Below are positions 11,948-23,599 of a stretch of 64,000 bases of DNA, piece after piece. A program made the position numbers and the translations under genes. The stretch's first letter is position 1, and each line of letters starts with the position of its first letter. The DNA lies in NCBI RefSeq assembly GCF_035222485.1, contig NC_085924.1:3596001-3660000 (forward strand), written 5' to 3'. Source of the DNA: Podospora pseudoanserina (lineage: Eukaryota > Ascomycota > Sordariomycetes > Sordariales > Podosporaceae). The notes beneath the pieces are model-generated. The model was not told the origin of the DNA. It saw only the letters and a list, made by a program, of their open reading frames with translations, and did no database searches.

Positions 11948-12069
11948 CGCGGTGTTTTGATCCTCCTCCACTGGGCGTGCCCCCTACAAGCTGCACAAAA
12001 ACCCCCTTTGTGTGTGTGGTCAGTTGGGTTTAAAGATGAAGTAGCTCAAAGGCGTATGCGTATGGTGGT

Positions 12070-12096
12070 GTATCGGTATCGGTATCGGTATAAAGA
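12070..12096 (+). repeat. GGTATC hexamer array
   Basis: Four head-to-tail GGTATC units (the last is GGTATA) in the presumed leader of the HPC2 gene. Confidence 0.85.
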
Positions 12097-13816
12097 TGGA
12101 CAAGTTCAAGGTAACGTATAACTAAATATAAAAACCAGCTGGTGATTGGCCCCTTTTTTTGCTTTGCACCGGTTTGGGATGCGGAGGCGTTGGTTGGTCC
12201 AAGCGTCTCCTCCGTTGGTTGTTGTGTCGCGGGTGGAGTTTGCTGCGTCTGAATGCCTTCACCCGCCAAGGGCGCTGCAAAAGAGACAGCGGTCGGCGAC
12301 AAAATGGGCGGTGTCCGGGCTGTTTGGGGGGATGCAGCGGTCAAAAGCGTATGGATCAATTCGGAAAATACGCGGGAATCGAAATACGATAGTTGCGCGA
12401 TGCAGGCACACCAGGCGTCAATGAAACTGATGGGAGTCGATTCTTTTGTGGTGGTTGTTGACTGCAAAAAGTGTGGAAAAAGAGAGTGAGAAAAGGAGGA
12501 AATTTTGGGGTGCTGGGCGGCGAGGAGCAGGACGGGGATGGGCTCTGTTTTGGAACTTTTTTTTTATTACTTTGCAGCTGGCGAGGGAAAACCGGGGCTT
12601 GACCACCAAAGGGACATTTGTTCTGGAAAAAAACGAATTAAACACCATTAACAAGAACACTCAGACCAGGTTGCCAGTCCAGCCAGTGATGGAGCCAAGC
12701 GAACGGCCAAAAGAGGGAAACGCAGTCATCAGATACATCAGACGGTTTGCCGATATCAGATTAGGTGATGGGATTGCCTCTCTGGCAGCTGGCCACCGCC
12801 TGACCAACCACTCATAGAGGGAGTAGGGTGACCGGAGGGGGAAATGCCTTGGTTGCTCTGGCTGGGAAATGGAAGACGATAAAATAATATCAATGCTCTC
12901 TGTCGTCACAAGGCCTGGCTGTTAGAGGTCCCCCACCGGTGGGAAGTGACTTTAAAGTGTGACAGGGGAGAGGGGGGGTTCGTCGCAGAGCCGAGAGCGC
13001 GGAAGAGGCTCGCGCGGGGCGGCTTGGGTCCTGCGGTATCCTGCAGTGCCCTGCACACGGTACGGTAGGTACGAGGGTACTTCTGGATCTTGTACCCCGC
13101 CCCCGTTTCGCATTCGGGGTGGGACGATGCGTGACATTCTCCGCAGTGTCCGACCCACAATTGAGGGACAAAATAAACGTGCCGGGACAGGCACAGGGCA
13201 TCCCTGATCGATGCACAAGCCACATCCAATTCCACACCGTCTCAATTCTCCGATCTATTACAACAAGCCGGTCGCTGTCTGTATACAAGTCAGAAGATGC
13301 TTGGGACGCAGTGAGAGAATGGAGAAGAGATTATATTCCAGATATACACCTAGTTAGACGTGGTAGACTTCTGCAGCGATATATCCGTCCCTGTGCCTTC
13401 CGATCCCGAGACATGGCGTGTCTTGTATTCGTGCACTAACGATGCAATTTTCCGCTGCTTCACGTGCTGTGGCGCCGGTCTGCTACAGCCAACCGCTCCA
13501 CTCTGTGCGAGTCTCTTCTCTCAGTTTCTCAGAAAAATAGCCAAAAGTATCGTTTTCTACACCTGCGAAACACTGGCCTGCATCTGAACGAGTGTTTCGA
13601 ATGCCGTGCACAGACCAGGCCCGGTGCATTCGGCCTTAGATCGACGCTAGCAGTGACGGGTAATTAGATAAGCAGCCACCCCTGTCCAGCTTCCAAAAGC
13701 TTCGTTAAAGTGGGGGGCCAATAACGATAACGGATAACGGATAACTTGCTGGTGACGGAACCTTTTCTATCAACACAAAGTAACTTCTTCACCAACGCTC
13801 GCCCATTCGACCATCA

Positions 13817-13865
<49 letters not shown>

Positions 13866-13872
13866 AAAAAAA
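13817..13872 (+). repeat. (CA)n plus A-tract directly before the RPAP1 start codon
   Basis: About 44 bases of AC repeat to 13860, followed by twelve A residues, ending 11 bases before the RPAP1 ATG. The repeat is CA on the sense strand of the gene. Confidence 0.95.
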
Positions 13873-13883
13873 CCCCCGACAAA

Positions 13884-15182
13884 ATGGAGGGATTCGGACT
13901 AGAGGTACGAGACGTTCTCGAACACACACCCGACGAGGTCAAGCCCCCGAGCTTCCCGACTCCCGCCAACCAGTCCACGACCGGATTCCCAGCGCCCAAG
14001 AAACGAGTTTCTGCCTTCAAGAAGCAGCGCCAGAACAACAACACGAGCATGCTCCCGACTCCTCCAGCCCAATATGGCCCAGAGCGGCCACCAGCACCAA
14101 AGCCTGAGGTGTCAGAAAAGCAGAGAATCGCCGAGGAAAATGACGCCCTTTTGAACTCGTTGCCGCCCGATCAGATCATGGAAGAACAGCGCGACCTTTT
14201 CAAGAACCTTGATCCAAAGCTCATCCAAATGCTGCTCCGGCGCGCAAACCTCGACGATTCCGGTCCCGCGAAATTCGATCCGTCCCCAGAACCCTCTTCG
14301 AGCGCGAAAACAACCCCCGTAACAACCACGACCAAACCCCCCAAAGTCACCGTCGAGGACGTCTCAGAAAACATACCACCACCACCATCCAAGAAAGATC
14401 CCACAAAACCCAAGAAAACAGTCACCTTTGACGAAGACGCCGCTCCCCCAGCTCCCCCAGCCAACCTCATCCCCGTCAAAAAGATCACCACCACCGACCC
14501 AAACCTCGTCATAACCCCCTCCAACGCCCCCGACGAAGCCCACACATTCCACACCCACTACCCCCAGCCCCCCACTGTCCCCGACCTCGACCCCGAAGAC
14601 CCGGACTTTCTCGAGAAAATGCACTCCAAATTCTTCCCCAACCTCCCCGCCGACCCCTCCAAGCTCGCCTGGATGGCCCCCATCCCAACCCCGGGATCCG
14701 CCGCCGACAAAGAATCCCCTTACTACCCAGGCCAGGACTCACTCCCCGTCTCTGCGCTGCGCTTTGACTTTCGCGGTTTACTCATCCCACCGAGATTATC
14801 CCGGCAAATCCCTGTAACGAAGGGTCTTCACCACCATGGTGAGGCGCCCGAGGCGGCGGGGTATACTATTCCCGAGTTGGCGAGATATGCGAGATCGGAG
14901 GTCCCAGCGCAGAGGTGTATTGCTTATCAGACGCTGGGCAGGATGCTGTACAGGTTGGGAAGGGGTGATTGGGGGAAGGGTGAGGGTGGGAGGGTAGGGG
15001 AGGAGGACGATTTGGCGTTTGGGTTGTGGAGGTGTTTCAAGGAGAATCGGGTGGTGGAGAGTATTGAAGAGGAGGTGCAGGGGGAGGAGGGGAGGGGGCA
15101 CAGGAGTTGTTATGCTTATGCGACGGAGGCGTTGTGGCTGTTTGAGAAGGGGGGTTGGAGAGAGAGGTGGAGGGGGATGTGA
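13884..15182 (+). CDS. RPAP1-like RNA polymerase II assembly/associated factor
   Basis: Predicted fungal counterpart of RPAP1 (yeast Rba50), a factor needed to assemble or import RNA polymerase II. Single exon, 432 aa. An RPAP1 N-terminal motif lies at about residues 78-125 (KQRIAEENDALLNSLPPDQI, then a helix ending IQMLLRRAN). A long Pro/Thr-rich linker follows. The RPAP1 C-terminal domain begins near residue 290 at ALRFDFRGLLIPP and contains GYTIPELARYARSEVPAQR and YQTLGRMLYRLGRG, typical of the family. The start ATG gives MEGFGLEVRDVLEH just after a CA repeat and A-tract. The frame is also open upstream through the repeat, but that part is low-complexity and not conserved in character. The fungal proteins lack the long animal C-terminal half, as here. 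Confidence 0.9.
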   Translation: MEGFGLEVRDVLEHTPDEVKPPSFPTPANQSTTGFPAPKKRVSAFKKQRQNNNTSMLPTPPAQYGPERPPAPKPEVSEKQRIAEENDALLNSLPPDQIMEEQRDLFKNLDPKLIQMLLRRANLDDSGPAKFDPSPEPSSSAKTTPVTTTTKPPKVTVEDVSENIPPPPSKKDPTKPKKTVTFDEDAAPPAPPANLIPVKKITTTDPNLVITPSNAPDEAHTFHTHYPQPPTVPDLDPEDPDFLEKMHSKFFPNLPADPSKLAWMAPIPTPGSAADKESPYYPGQDSLPVSALRFDFRGLLIPPRLSRQIPVTKGLHHHGEAPEAAGYTIPELARYARSEVPAQRCIAYQTLGRMLYRLGRGDWGKGEGGRVGEEDDLAFGLWRCFKENRVVESIEEEVQGEEGRGHRSCYAYATEALWLFEKGGWRERWRGM

Positions 15183-15930
15183 ATGGGGTGAAGAGCAGAG
15201 GCTGATCATTGGGCCAAAAAAGAATAGCATCAACAAGCGAAAACGGTATGTCAAACGAGGTTACGGAGCTGCATATGAAGACAATCGAGCGCTGGACTGT
15301 GAAAAATGACATGTGACTTGTTGAACATGCGAAAAGATGGAGAAAAGCATGGCCTAGTAGCTATGCCCGGCAGCTGACATACTTTGGGTGTGAACTCTGC
15401 CTCGAGTTCAACTGTCCAGTTTCTTGTCTTCCGGTCCCAGCAAAACGGGTGGTATTCAACTAAATATATCCGGACCACCCATTCAGTAAGAGCACCAACC
15501 GTGGTGATCACGACATTGTTAGGTGGAGGGAGAGAGAGTGTGTGTGTGTCTGTGTGTGTGTGTGTGGTAATTACGAATTGAAAGGCGAAAAGCAGTAGTA
15601 AGAAAAGGGATGACGATGATGATGACAAGATTCAGAACCGTCACATGGGAGTGATTTATAGGTAGCTTCCTGTCAATAAGCACGCGCGCGGTGTCTTCAC
15701 CACCAAACAACCACACTTGTTCCCATCCAGCATCAAATACACCGAGAACCACATCCACATCCAAATCATCATCATCATCATCATCATATACAAGACAAAT
15801 CCCCAAAACAAAATTACCACATTGTATCATACAAGTTCCCTTCCCTTTAACCCAACCCCCTATCATCAAAGGATCTTTCAGTCATTAATTCCCATTTCTT
15901 TTCAATCCCCTACATCATACTCCCAGCCCA
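15183..15930. other. Convergent intergenic region, RPAP1 and proline-rich gene
   Basis: About 750 bases of 3' flanks. It holds a GT-rich tract (about 15539-15567) and an ATC trinucleotide run (about 15766-15787). No gene seen. Confidence 0.6.
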
Positions 15931-17784
15931 TCACTTCGACCCCCCATTAGCCAACCCAGCCCTCAACTCATCCACCTCCCTCTGCAACCTCGTTAAATCA
16001 GCCAATATATCCACCCCGTCACCACCACCACCCCCAGGTGTGGACACCACCACCTCATCCGTCGTGTCCGGTGTTACCGCCGTCGCCACTGCCATAGCAC
16101 TATTCCTAACACTACCACCACCACCCCTATGCTTCGGCACCGGCGGCGCCGGCTTGCTATTCCCACTACTCCTCCTCACCACCCCCTCCCCCGCTGCCCC
16201 GACAGGTTTCTTAGCCCTCACACTCGCCCCCCTAGCCGGAGGCGGCGGCGGCGGCGTCAACTTCTCCTTTGCCGTCCCTCCCACCGGTGGAGGGCTGGCA
16301 ATAGCTTCCACCACCGATCCCGCCAGCGTCGGTGTGACCACACTGTTATTATTGGGCGTACTACTCCCAGACAGTGTCGGGGGCGGAGATACAGCCTCAC
16401 CACTGGGCGACGCCACCACCCTCTGCGATGGTCTCCTCGGGGGCGGCGGTGCCGGCGCGTGGATGTTGGCTCGTAAGGAAGAAGACCGGGAACGGGTCGA
16501 TTCCATTGATGATCGACGAGTACTGCTAAACAATTCCTCCTCTGGTGAAAAAGGCCTAGGCTCGGACCTGCCATGATGTGGTTGTCGTCTCGGTGGGGGG
16601 GCAGGTTTTCTTGACGGTGGTGGTGTCGGCAGACTAGAGGTTGGGGAGGGGGAGCGTAAAGCGTGGATGATGTGAAGACCTGGGTCGGGCATGGCAGGCT
16701 CGGGAATCTTCCCCGCTGCTTCGTGGTCGAATATATTGCCATCTTCTGACACCGAGGGCTGTGAAGGGAGGGGTTTGTTAACGTCTGACGGGGTTGGGGG
16801 CCGCTGTCGAGATGGTGACGTGACAGGTTTAGGGCTTGCTAGTGATGATGAAGACGAGGTTTTGCCGCCTAGGGAGCTGCTGCTCTCCTGGCGGGTCGGG
16901 TCTGGTCGGATGAGTTTTCCATGGCGGGAGCTCGGGGGAGGGGGTTTCTTTCTCAGGATGGTCGGTGCAGGTTGGAGGGTGGCGGCGGGAGGGTTGGGGA
17001 GTAACCTCTGCTGCTCATCTCCAACCGTCTGGCCTGGTATTTCCCGTGATAGACGTGGCGTGTCCTGCAACTGTATCGTTATCTCCGTCCCAGCTCTTTC
17101 CTCCGCCCTCCCGAGATCAGCACTCGACCGTGCCGGTGTTAATCCCCCGGTCTGTCCAGTCAACAACAGCCTCCTGAACGCATCCACATCCAGCCCTCCC
17201 CTCGACCCTCCTGCCCCCACCTCAGTTTCCCCCCTCTCCTCCAACCCTGGTTGTCCCATCTGGAAAGATATCCTCGGCACCCCTCCCTCCCGCCGCCTAT
17301 CCCCCTCTTGCACCGCCAACTCCTCAACCGAGCTCTTATTCGACCCCCCACCCACCCCAAAAGGATCTACCTCCACCACCTCCTCCTCCTCCTCCCCCTC
17401 CTCCTCTTCCTCCTCACTACTCTCACTACCACTATCACTCTCCTCATCCGGCTCCCCAATCGGCGGGAACCTCTCCCCAAACCCATCGCTCTCCTCCGGA
17501 CTACTCGGCGGCGGGCTCTGCACCCTCACCTTCTTGACAACCTTTTGCTTCAGAAAACTCGTCGTCGGCGGCGGCTGAGCCGGTCTCGGTACACCCTGCA
17601 ATGTTTCCCAGAATTGATCACCGCCGCCGCCCCCAATCGTCAAACTCGAGGTATTATCATCCCCCTGTATCGTCGGCGGTGGTGGTGGAGGAGGGGTCGT
17701 CGACTGCAGATCTGGGACGTCGGTAGTGGCAACGGGCTTGCGACGAAACGGGTTATTGGAATTGAACGATGGCTGGGCGGCCAT
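15931..17784 (-). CDS. Proline- and serine-rich disordered protein, unknown function
   Basis: One exon, 617 aa. I do not recognise the family. The protein begins MAAQPSFNSNNPFRRKP. It is almost wholly low-complexity, with acidic Glu/Ser runs near residues 120-145, many PPPPP and PxxP clusters of the kind that bind SH3 or profilin-type partners, and basic Arg/Ser patches. Two short parts look ordered: LDVDAFRRLLLTG near residue 205, and a terminal heptad-like helix (ILADLTRLQREVDELRAGL) that could pair as a coiled coil. The even codon use over 1.85 kb without stops, and an ATG in a sensible place, support a real gene. A role as a cortical or actin-linked scaffold would fit the composition, but that is conjecture. 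Confidence 0.75.
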   Translation of the reverse strand: MAAQPSFNSNNPFRRKPVATTDVPDLQSTTPPPPPPPTIQGDDNTSSLTIGGGGGDQFWETLQGVPRPAQPPPTTSFLKQKVVKKVRVQSPPPSSPEESDGFGERFPPIGEPDEESDSGSESSEEEEEEGEEEEEVVEVDPFGVGGGSNKSSVEELAVQEGDRRREGGVPRISFQMGQPGLEERGETEVGAGGSRGGLDVDAFRRLLLTGQTGGLTPARSSADLGRAEERAGTEITIQLQDTPRLSREIPGQTVGDEQQRLLPNPPAATLQPAPTILRKKPPPPSSRHGKLIRPDPTRQESSSSLGGKTSSSSSLASPKPVTSPSRQRPPTPSDVNKPLPSQPSVSEDGNIFDHEAAGKIPEPAMPDPGLHIIHALRSPSPTSSLPTPPPSRKPAPPPRRQPHHGRSEPRPFSPEEELFSSTRRSSMESTRSRSSSLRANIHAPAPPPPRRPSQRVVASPSGEAVSPPPTLSGSSTPNNNSVVTPTLAGSVVEAIASPPPVGGTAKEKLTPPPPPPARGASVRAKKPVGAAGEGVVRRSSGNSKPAPPVPKHRGGGGSVRNSAMAVATAVTPDTTDEVVVSTPGGGGGDGVDILADLTRLQREVDELRAGLANGGSK

Positions 17785-19757
17785 TGTGTCTTTGACCTGT
17801 AGCAGAAAGGTAGGTCAAGAATATAAAAATATAAACAAGCTATAGATTTGAGAGGCGCGCGGCTGGCGCAACAGCTGCAATCACGCAACAAGATAATAGG
17901 TCGGTTGAACAGCCCAGGCGTGTGCCTTGGTAGTGAGGTTTGGTAAAAAAGAGCCACTTAGGTAAGGTACGGTGGTGGTGGTGGCATCGCTGATGGGTGC
18001 CTGATTAGAACCGAACCGGCCGCCGCTGACTTCCAATAAACTTGGACAGTGACGCGGGTTGTCGGATGCGGGTCGGGATTAGCGGGGTGTAGGTTTGTTG
18101 ACGTTGGCTGCTTGTCCGTCTCCGATGCACGTTTCCACAACAGCTTGGGTGATGAAAAATGTAGATAGCTATCTAGGTGGTAGGTAGTGTGTCAAAGGAT
18201 TAGACAGCAAACGGAAGCTCCCTCCCCAGAGCTGAGCTGTGCTGTGCTTCCTGGGCCACGCCAACAGTCGATCAGGCACAGCAACAGCACCTGAACCAGA
18301 TGACGGCAGAATCCCTTTCCAGAACACACACAACCACGTTTCGATAAGGAACCTTCCGATAAGACTGGCAGTGTACCCCGCTAGCTAGCTCCGAACGGCA
18401 AGACCCACTTGAGAACATGCAGGACATGCTTGTCTGGGCACGGACCAGCATGAATCGGCATGTAAGTGCCACAACTGGTGAAGCCTCAGATTTCTCGTTG
18501 GCCCACTTTGATTGACACCTGTGCCGTGGTTGGGTATACATATGAGACAGACACATGTGTATTTTGATAGATGTATCCGGGCCGCTGAAGAATACATCCT
18601 GATCGCAATCATCAATCCCAATTTTATCGCGAGATTTCTGTCAAGATGAATGAGTTAGCTGGCTGATCACATTCCCCCATCTCAAGCGGTGAACAAAACC
18701 TCCCCCCGCAACAACGCCCCCAATAATCCCGCACTTTCTTCTTGCTCTTACCTTTCCAAATCTAGATTTACCATCTCAGCAAGTTCCAAATGGTAGTCAA
18801 CCCTCCAACTCAAAACACATCCCCAAAAAACAACCAAAAAAAAAACAAGGAGTGGCCGATGAGGAACCGCACCCCTGACCCCGACCCCTGGGCGGCAGAA
18901 AAATGAGAATGGGGTCAAACCGAAAATGTAAACAACCCCCGGTCGACGCGCCACCTACGCGTCGAGGAGCCCCTCCCCCCACTTGTTGGACCCCTTCTTT
19001 CTCTCCTCTCTGTATCCCTCCAGATCAAAACCGCCATTCACTCATTCACTCAAAACTAACGTGAGACCTCTCCAAAGATGTTGTCAGAAAACAATTCAAT
19101 TGGCATGTATAATTACAACTCATCAGGCCCCAAAAACCCCCCAGCCGAGATTTTAAGCCCATCTACCCACCCTACCTCCAACAAAAATCCTCTAACGCCT
19201 CCCTGCCCCCAAAGTCTACCCTCTTTTGCGCGCGCGCTTCCCGGTTCCAAAGTCCTTTTCCGAATCATATGTGTTTGTAGTGATGTCGCGGTACGAATGA
19301 TGGTTGGGTATCGATAGCAGAGAAAAACCAAATGCATCTTGAATGATTCCAACAAAGGCTGCTCGCAAGTGATGATGATCGTCGTCCGACCCCTTCCTGT
19401 CTTCATGGTTGAAAATGTTTGTTGTATATGCAAGCTGTGGGAAGAAGGGGGGGAGAGGGGGGTATAGTAGAGCCAATAACCTTCGTCAACAAAAAGCATG
19501 TTTTTCCCACACGTTCTTCCCCCGTAATAAAAAAAAAATGTGATACAGGCCCTCCGAAAACAATAAAAACCCGCGCGCGCGCAAAAATGGTGCCTAGAAA
19601 AAGCGGCCGCTTATCCCAATGATAACCCCCAAGATGATAGCCCCAGTGATAATCCTGAACGCCAAACTTAATAAAATAAAATAAAAAAAAGCAGAGCCGT
19701 CACATCAAACAAGTATAAGAAAAAACCATCATGACAAGAAAGACTCACCCTCGGCTT
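17785..19757. other. Intergenic region between proline-rich gene and histone H1
   Basis: About 2 kb with the promoter of the proline-rich gene (right of 17784) and the 3' flank of histone H1 (left of 19758). Repeated AAATA units lie near 19671-19690 beside the H1 end. No protein-coding or RNA gene is supported. Confidence 0.5.
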
Positions 19758-20952
19758 CTACGCCGAGGCAGCTTCCGCCTTGTCAGCCTTCTTTGGTGTC
19801 TTCTCCTTCTTGGGGGCAGCGGCCTTCTTGGGAGCAGCCTTTTTGGGCGCGGCCTTGGCGGCGGGGGCAGCCTTGGTGACGCGACCGGACTTGGTCTTGG
19901 TCAGGACAGCAGGCTTCTCCTCAGCAGGGGCTTGGGCAGCCTGGATAGATAATGTCAGCGGATATTCAGGAAAAGTCACGTGGGTGTGTCATAGGATGCT
20001 CACCTTCTTGGGGGCAGCCTTCTTCTCCTTCTTCTCCTTGGGCGCGGCAGCCTTCTTGGGGGCAGCGGCCTTCTTCTCCTTTTTCTCCTTGGGAGCGGTC
20101 TCCTTCTTCTCCTTCTTCTCCTTGGGAGCGGCAGCCTTCTTGGTGGCAGCCTTCTTCTCCTTGGGAGCAGCCTCCTTCTTCTCCTTGGGCGCGGCGGCCT
20201 TCTTAGGGGCAGCAGGCTTCTTTTCCTTGGGAGCGGCAGTCTTCTTGGCGAGCTTGGTGCCGCCGGAGGGGCCCTTGGGCTGCTCGAAGATGCCCTTGTC
20301 GACACCAGACTTCAAGGCCTTGTTGAAGAGGGAGTCGAACATGTTGTCAGAGGCATTGATGGTGTTGTTGCTCTTGACATACTTCTTGAGGGATTGACGG
20401 CTGGCGGCTGAGTCAGTCCGAGGCGTTCATGTGATGTGTGAATGAGATAATTGTGAGGTGAGAGTGGGCGGGTGAGCCAAGGAGGCTGTGGTGGGCGGTC
20501 GCATTTGCGACACGCGCATCGTTGTGGATGTTCTCGCTACGCGAGATGGGTGGATGGGAGAAGAAAAAAAATGCAGAAATTTTCTTACCTGGAGCCATTG
20601 CGATCCTTGAGCTGCAGTTCAAGAAAAAGCAGCGTCAGTAAATGTGATCATGAATGCAAAGTGGGCAAAATCCGAGCGTAGTGAGACGTGGGATCAAAGA
20701 CATCATGAGCTTCCTTCATCCTCATCTCACTTGCGACCGGACGCGTCGGCATGAACCAACAGGGGCAGTGAAAATTACCTGAATGATGGCATCCGTGATC
20801 ATGTCCTGAATAAAAGTTAGATACGACTGATCAATCAAGAACATGTCTAATGTATAGACTCTTCATACCTGGTAGGAGGGGTGGGCGGGGGCGGCCTTTG
20901 CCTTGGGGGCAGCGGCGCCCTCAGTCTTGGTCTCGGTCTTCTTGGGAGGCAT
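19758..20952 (-). CDS. Linker histone H1
   Basis: Chromatin linker histone that binds nucleosomes at the DNA entry and exit site. Five exons join in frame: 20952-20869, 20805-20779, 20611-20589, 20400-20004 and 19940-19758, giving about 237 aa. The start is MPPKKTETKTEGAAAPKAK. The winged-helix globular domain runs from HPSYQDMITDAI through DRNGSSRQSLKKYVKSNN to FNKALKSGVDKGIFEQPKG. The tail is a long Lys/Ala/Pro array of APKEKK and APKKAA units ending AEAASA. Exons 2 and 3 are only 27 and 23 nt. All splice sites are GT-AG, and the SSR codon is split across the third intron, where the acceptor nearer the exon (gccgccag) must be used. Intron-rich 5' ends are known in fungal H1 genes. The identity is secure. 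Confidence 0.95.
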
Positions 20953-23599
20953 GGTGATGGTTTGAAGTGGTGTTTGTTTTGTTTGGTGTAGATGACAATA
21001 CAGATGCTAGATGCTGTTCGAAGCGGAAATGGACGAGTCGGACAGAGAGGGTGAAGAACGGCTTGCAAGTTCGGGGTGGACGAGAGAAACCAGGGACAGG
21101 AGGGTGGGCGGGCTGTCGCGCTCGGGGGGATGATCGGGTGTTTATATATGGAAGCGGGGGTCTCGCCCACCCCCGAGTGATTGTGCTGATTGTGCCCTGG
21201 AGCTGCCCAAATTCCCGGGGCAAAAGCTCGCAGCTTTGGTGCAAGGTATGGCCCGTGCCCCCCACTAGAAGCATGCCTAGAGCTCCCAGGCATATGGCAG
21301 ACACGCCCGTTCCCAGCATCCATGTCACCCTGTCTTGCTCCGAAAAAGCCCAGATCATGTGGGGACCTTACACTCTGTGAGGTGGCATCATATGGCTGCA
21401 TCACCGAAGTGCATGAGGCGTGAGGTGTGAGTGAGAGACGGAAGCGAGTAAGTGAGTGCAGCCCAACGTGCGTGGCTACCTAGGTCCCTTGGTGAGGTGA
21501 TGCCATCTCTGTTTTACGCACACCCTTTCGTCACTCAACCCCAACCCGACGGCATGGCCTGGATGGATGGATGCCCAATCATTGTCTTACTCAACCATTC
21601 ACTGCTGAAGAACTTCTACTTCTTGTGGATGATGGGGGCAAGGGACGAGGCACAAGGTGCATGGCGGGGAAGGCCAGTCATACAGTTTTCTATCTACTAC
21701 TACGTACACTACCCAACAACCATGAGCATGGGAGGGGTGGTTGTCACCCATCATTCACCACGGGGTCATCCGAACGGGGAAGCCTTCTCGATCTGCCGCT
21801 AAGCTGAACTGGAACCCTGGACTGTTCGTCATCGTCATCGTCAAGATCACATAAGGAACCCTGGATCATGTCAGTGCTAAAAAGGGAAAAAAAAAAAAAA
21901 CAGGTGACATGCCGCTGCCAGGCAGGCGGGGTGAAGGGGGGAGGGAGAAGAAAAAAAGGATGCAGAATGCCAGATGGATCATGGAAGGGAGGGAGAGAGA
22001 GGGGGCAGCAGGCGTGCCGGGATTCTTGGGGTCCTCCTTCGATCACTTGCCGCTCCCCGTTATTTTGGCGCTTTCCCTCTTTGGGCGGGCATTTAAATCG
22101 GAAACAAACAAAAAACTCGCAGCGTGCCTATTTTCTGATTGGCCCGTTCAACGACACCGGATCCACCTTGTACCTCGAGTTGTCAATCATGCGCACCCCG
22201 CCTGTCGAAAGAGCATCTCTGATCTCGAGCTCGCCCCGACTCCCCCTTCCCTCGGTTTGATTCGAGTTCCCACGCTTCTTCCCTTTTCTCGACCCGGGTC
22301 CGCAGCACATGGTTGGAATCACCCGACTCTGCTCTTCTTTGTGTGCTTTTTATTTCATTTTTTGCGCCCGGGGACCGCGGGGCATTGTTCCAAATACCGA
22401 TGACCATTTCCGAGACGAGAGTTGGCATTCAAGCATCTGTTTTCGGACGCGATTTGGCTTCACGCGCCTTGGTCGGTCCAACCCATCGCCCTCTGGCGCA
22501 TTCAACATAGCACCTCACCAACCCCTGCTTTGTCGTAGAAGAATACATCAGTTCGATCGGGCAATTGATGCCGTTTCTTCCATGTGTTTATTTTTCGCAT
22601 TGCACCGTTGTTGCCTGAGATATCTGTACTTGAAGCGAAAGTCACTCCTGATGGTGGGGCGGCTCGCGAGCTGCTCGTGAAGCTTTGGTTGAAGCTATCC
22701 GCATCTCAACCCTTCCACACTTTTGCCTCTTCCCACAGCCCACCACATTGCTTTTCGCTCTTCAAACATTGATAGATCATTCCGAGTGGCTCTTGTTTTT
22801 GTTTTTGTCACTTTTTTGGTTTGCTGCTGGTCAATTGAGGCCAATTCAGGCACCATTTCCAACGCCAGCAAGGTGATGTCGTGTCGATCTGCACGTTTGG
22901 CCAGCACATTCACCCTTCGATTGGTCCACCACAACAGCTTTCTTTTCCTCGATATGAAACGGTGATTATCTTTTCTGCGTGCCAGGTTCACTCCTGCACA
23001 AGTGTTCTCGAGGGAAGTCGTTTTTTCAGCATTGCTGTGTGTCACTTTGATGCTGCCGCGTCACGCGGTCAACATGGGTTTGGCATCAGGCGAGCCGCCC
23101 GGTTTCTTGATGTTCCTGGATTTATGTCAGCCACACATGTGCATGGACAGCAGATGATGGTGTTGACGAATGGTATGCGATAAATGGTGAAGAGATATCA
23201 TTTTGAGCGAGTACTGTGATGATTCAGGAGGCTGGTGTTCACGTTCCTGTTCAGAGCGACTTCGATGGTTGGGCGTCATCTCACGAGTCGACCTGACCAA
23301 CCGCCACGATTACGTCGACACTTATCCTGCCACCCACGTTTCGGTCGGGGTAACTGAGAAGAGTCATCATCAAGTGTGCAAATTTCAAAAGAAGTCAAAG
23401 GTGGACATTTGGTGTCTCGTGGATCTTGTCAACTGAAATATGCCCAACTAGTTGAAGTCTGATTAGTCGGTAGTCTAGTGACCACATCTGCAAACTAGGT
23501 TCAAACTAGAGATAGTCCATTCGTACAGCATAGAGATAGCTCAGAGCTTCAGACATTAGCCAATACATACCATCCATGTGATTTTCAACTTCTATGTCC
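20953..23599. other. Histone H1 upstream region and HeLo-like gene 3' flank
   Basis: About 2.6 kb. The left part is the H1 promoter, including a TATA-like element and, further out, an ATTGG (inverted CCAAT) at about 22138. The rest has only short ORFs without domains. No gene supported. Confidence 0.5.
21141..21148 (-). promoter_or_regulatory. TATA-like element upstream of histone H1
   Basis: TATATAAA on the minus strand about 190 bases before the H1 start codon. It is a plausible core promoter element for a highly expressed histone gene, by position and sequence only. Confidence 0.5.

Larger units (their letters stand above)
11948..13883. promoter_or_regulatory. Divergent promoter region of HPC2 (-) and RPAP1 (+)
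   Basis: About 1.9 kb between two outward-facing genes. It holds a GGTATC hexamer array (about 12070-12096) in the presumed HPC2 leader and a CA tract abutting the RPAP1 start. A 145-codon minus-strand ORF (12030-12467) lies upstream of HPC2 but has no recognisable domain. It could be leader sequence or an unrecognised 5' exon. Confidence 0.5.

Noticed and set aside
12030-12467. 145-codon minus-strand ORF upstream of HPC2
   Set aside because: No domain, crosses the GGTATC repeat and cannot be spliced confidently to HPC2. Kept only as a note in the promoter entry.
16691-17578. 295-codon plus-strand ORF, Ser/Gly/Pro rich
   Set aside because: Antisense of the proline-rich gene; the Ser runs mirror GAG/GAA repeats of the real strand.
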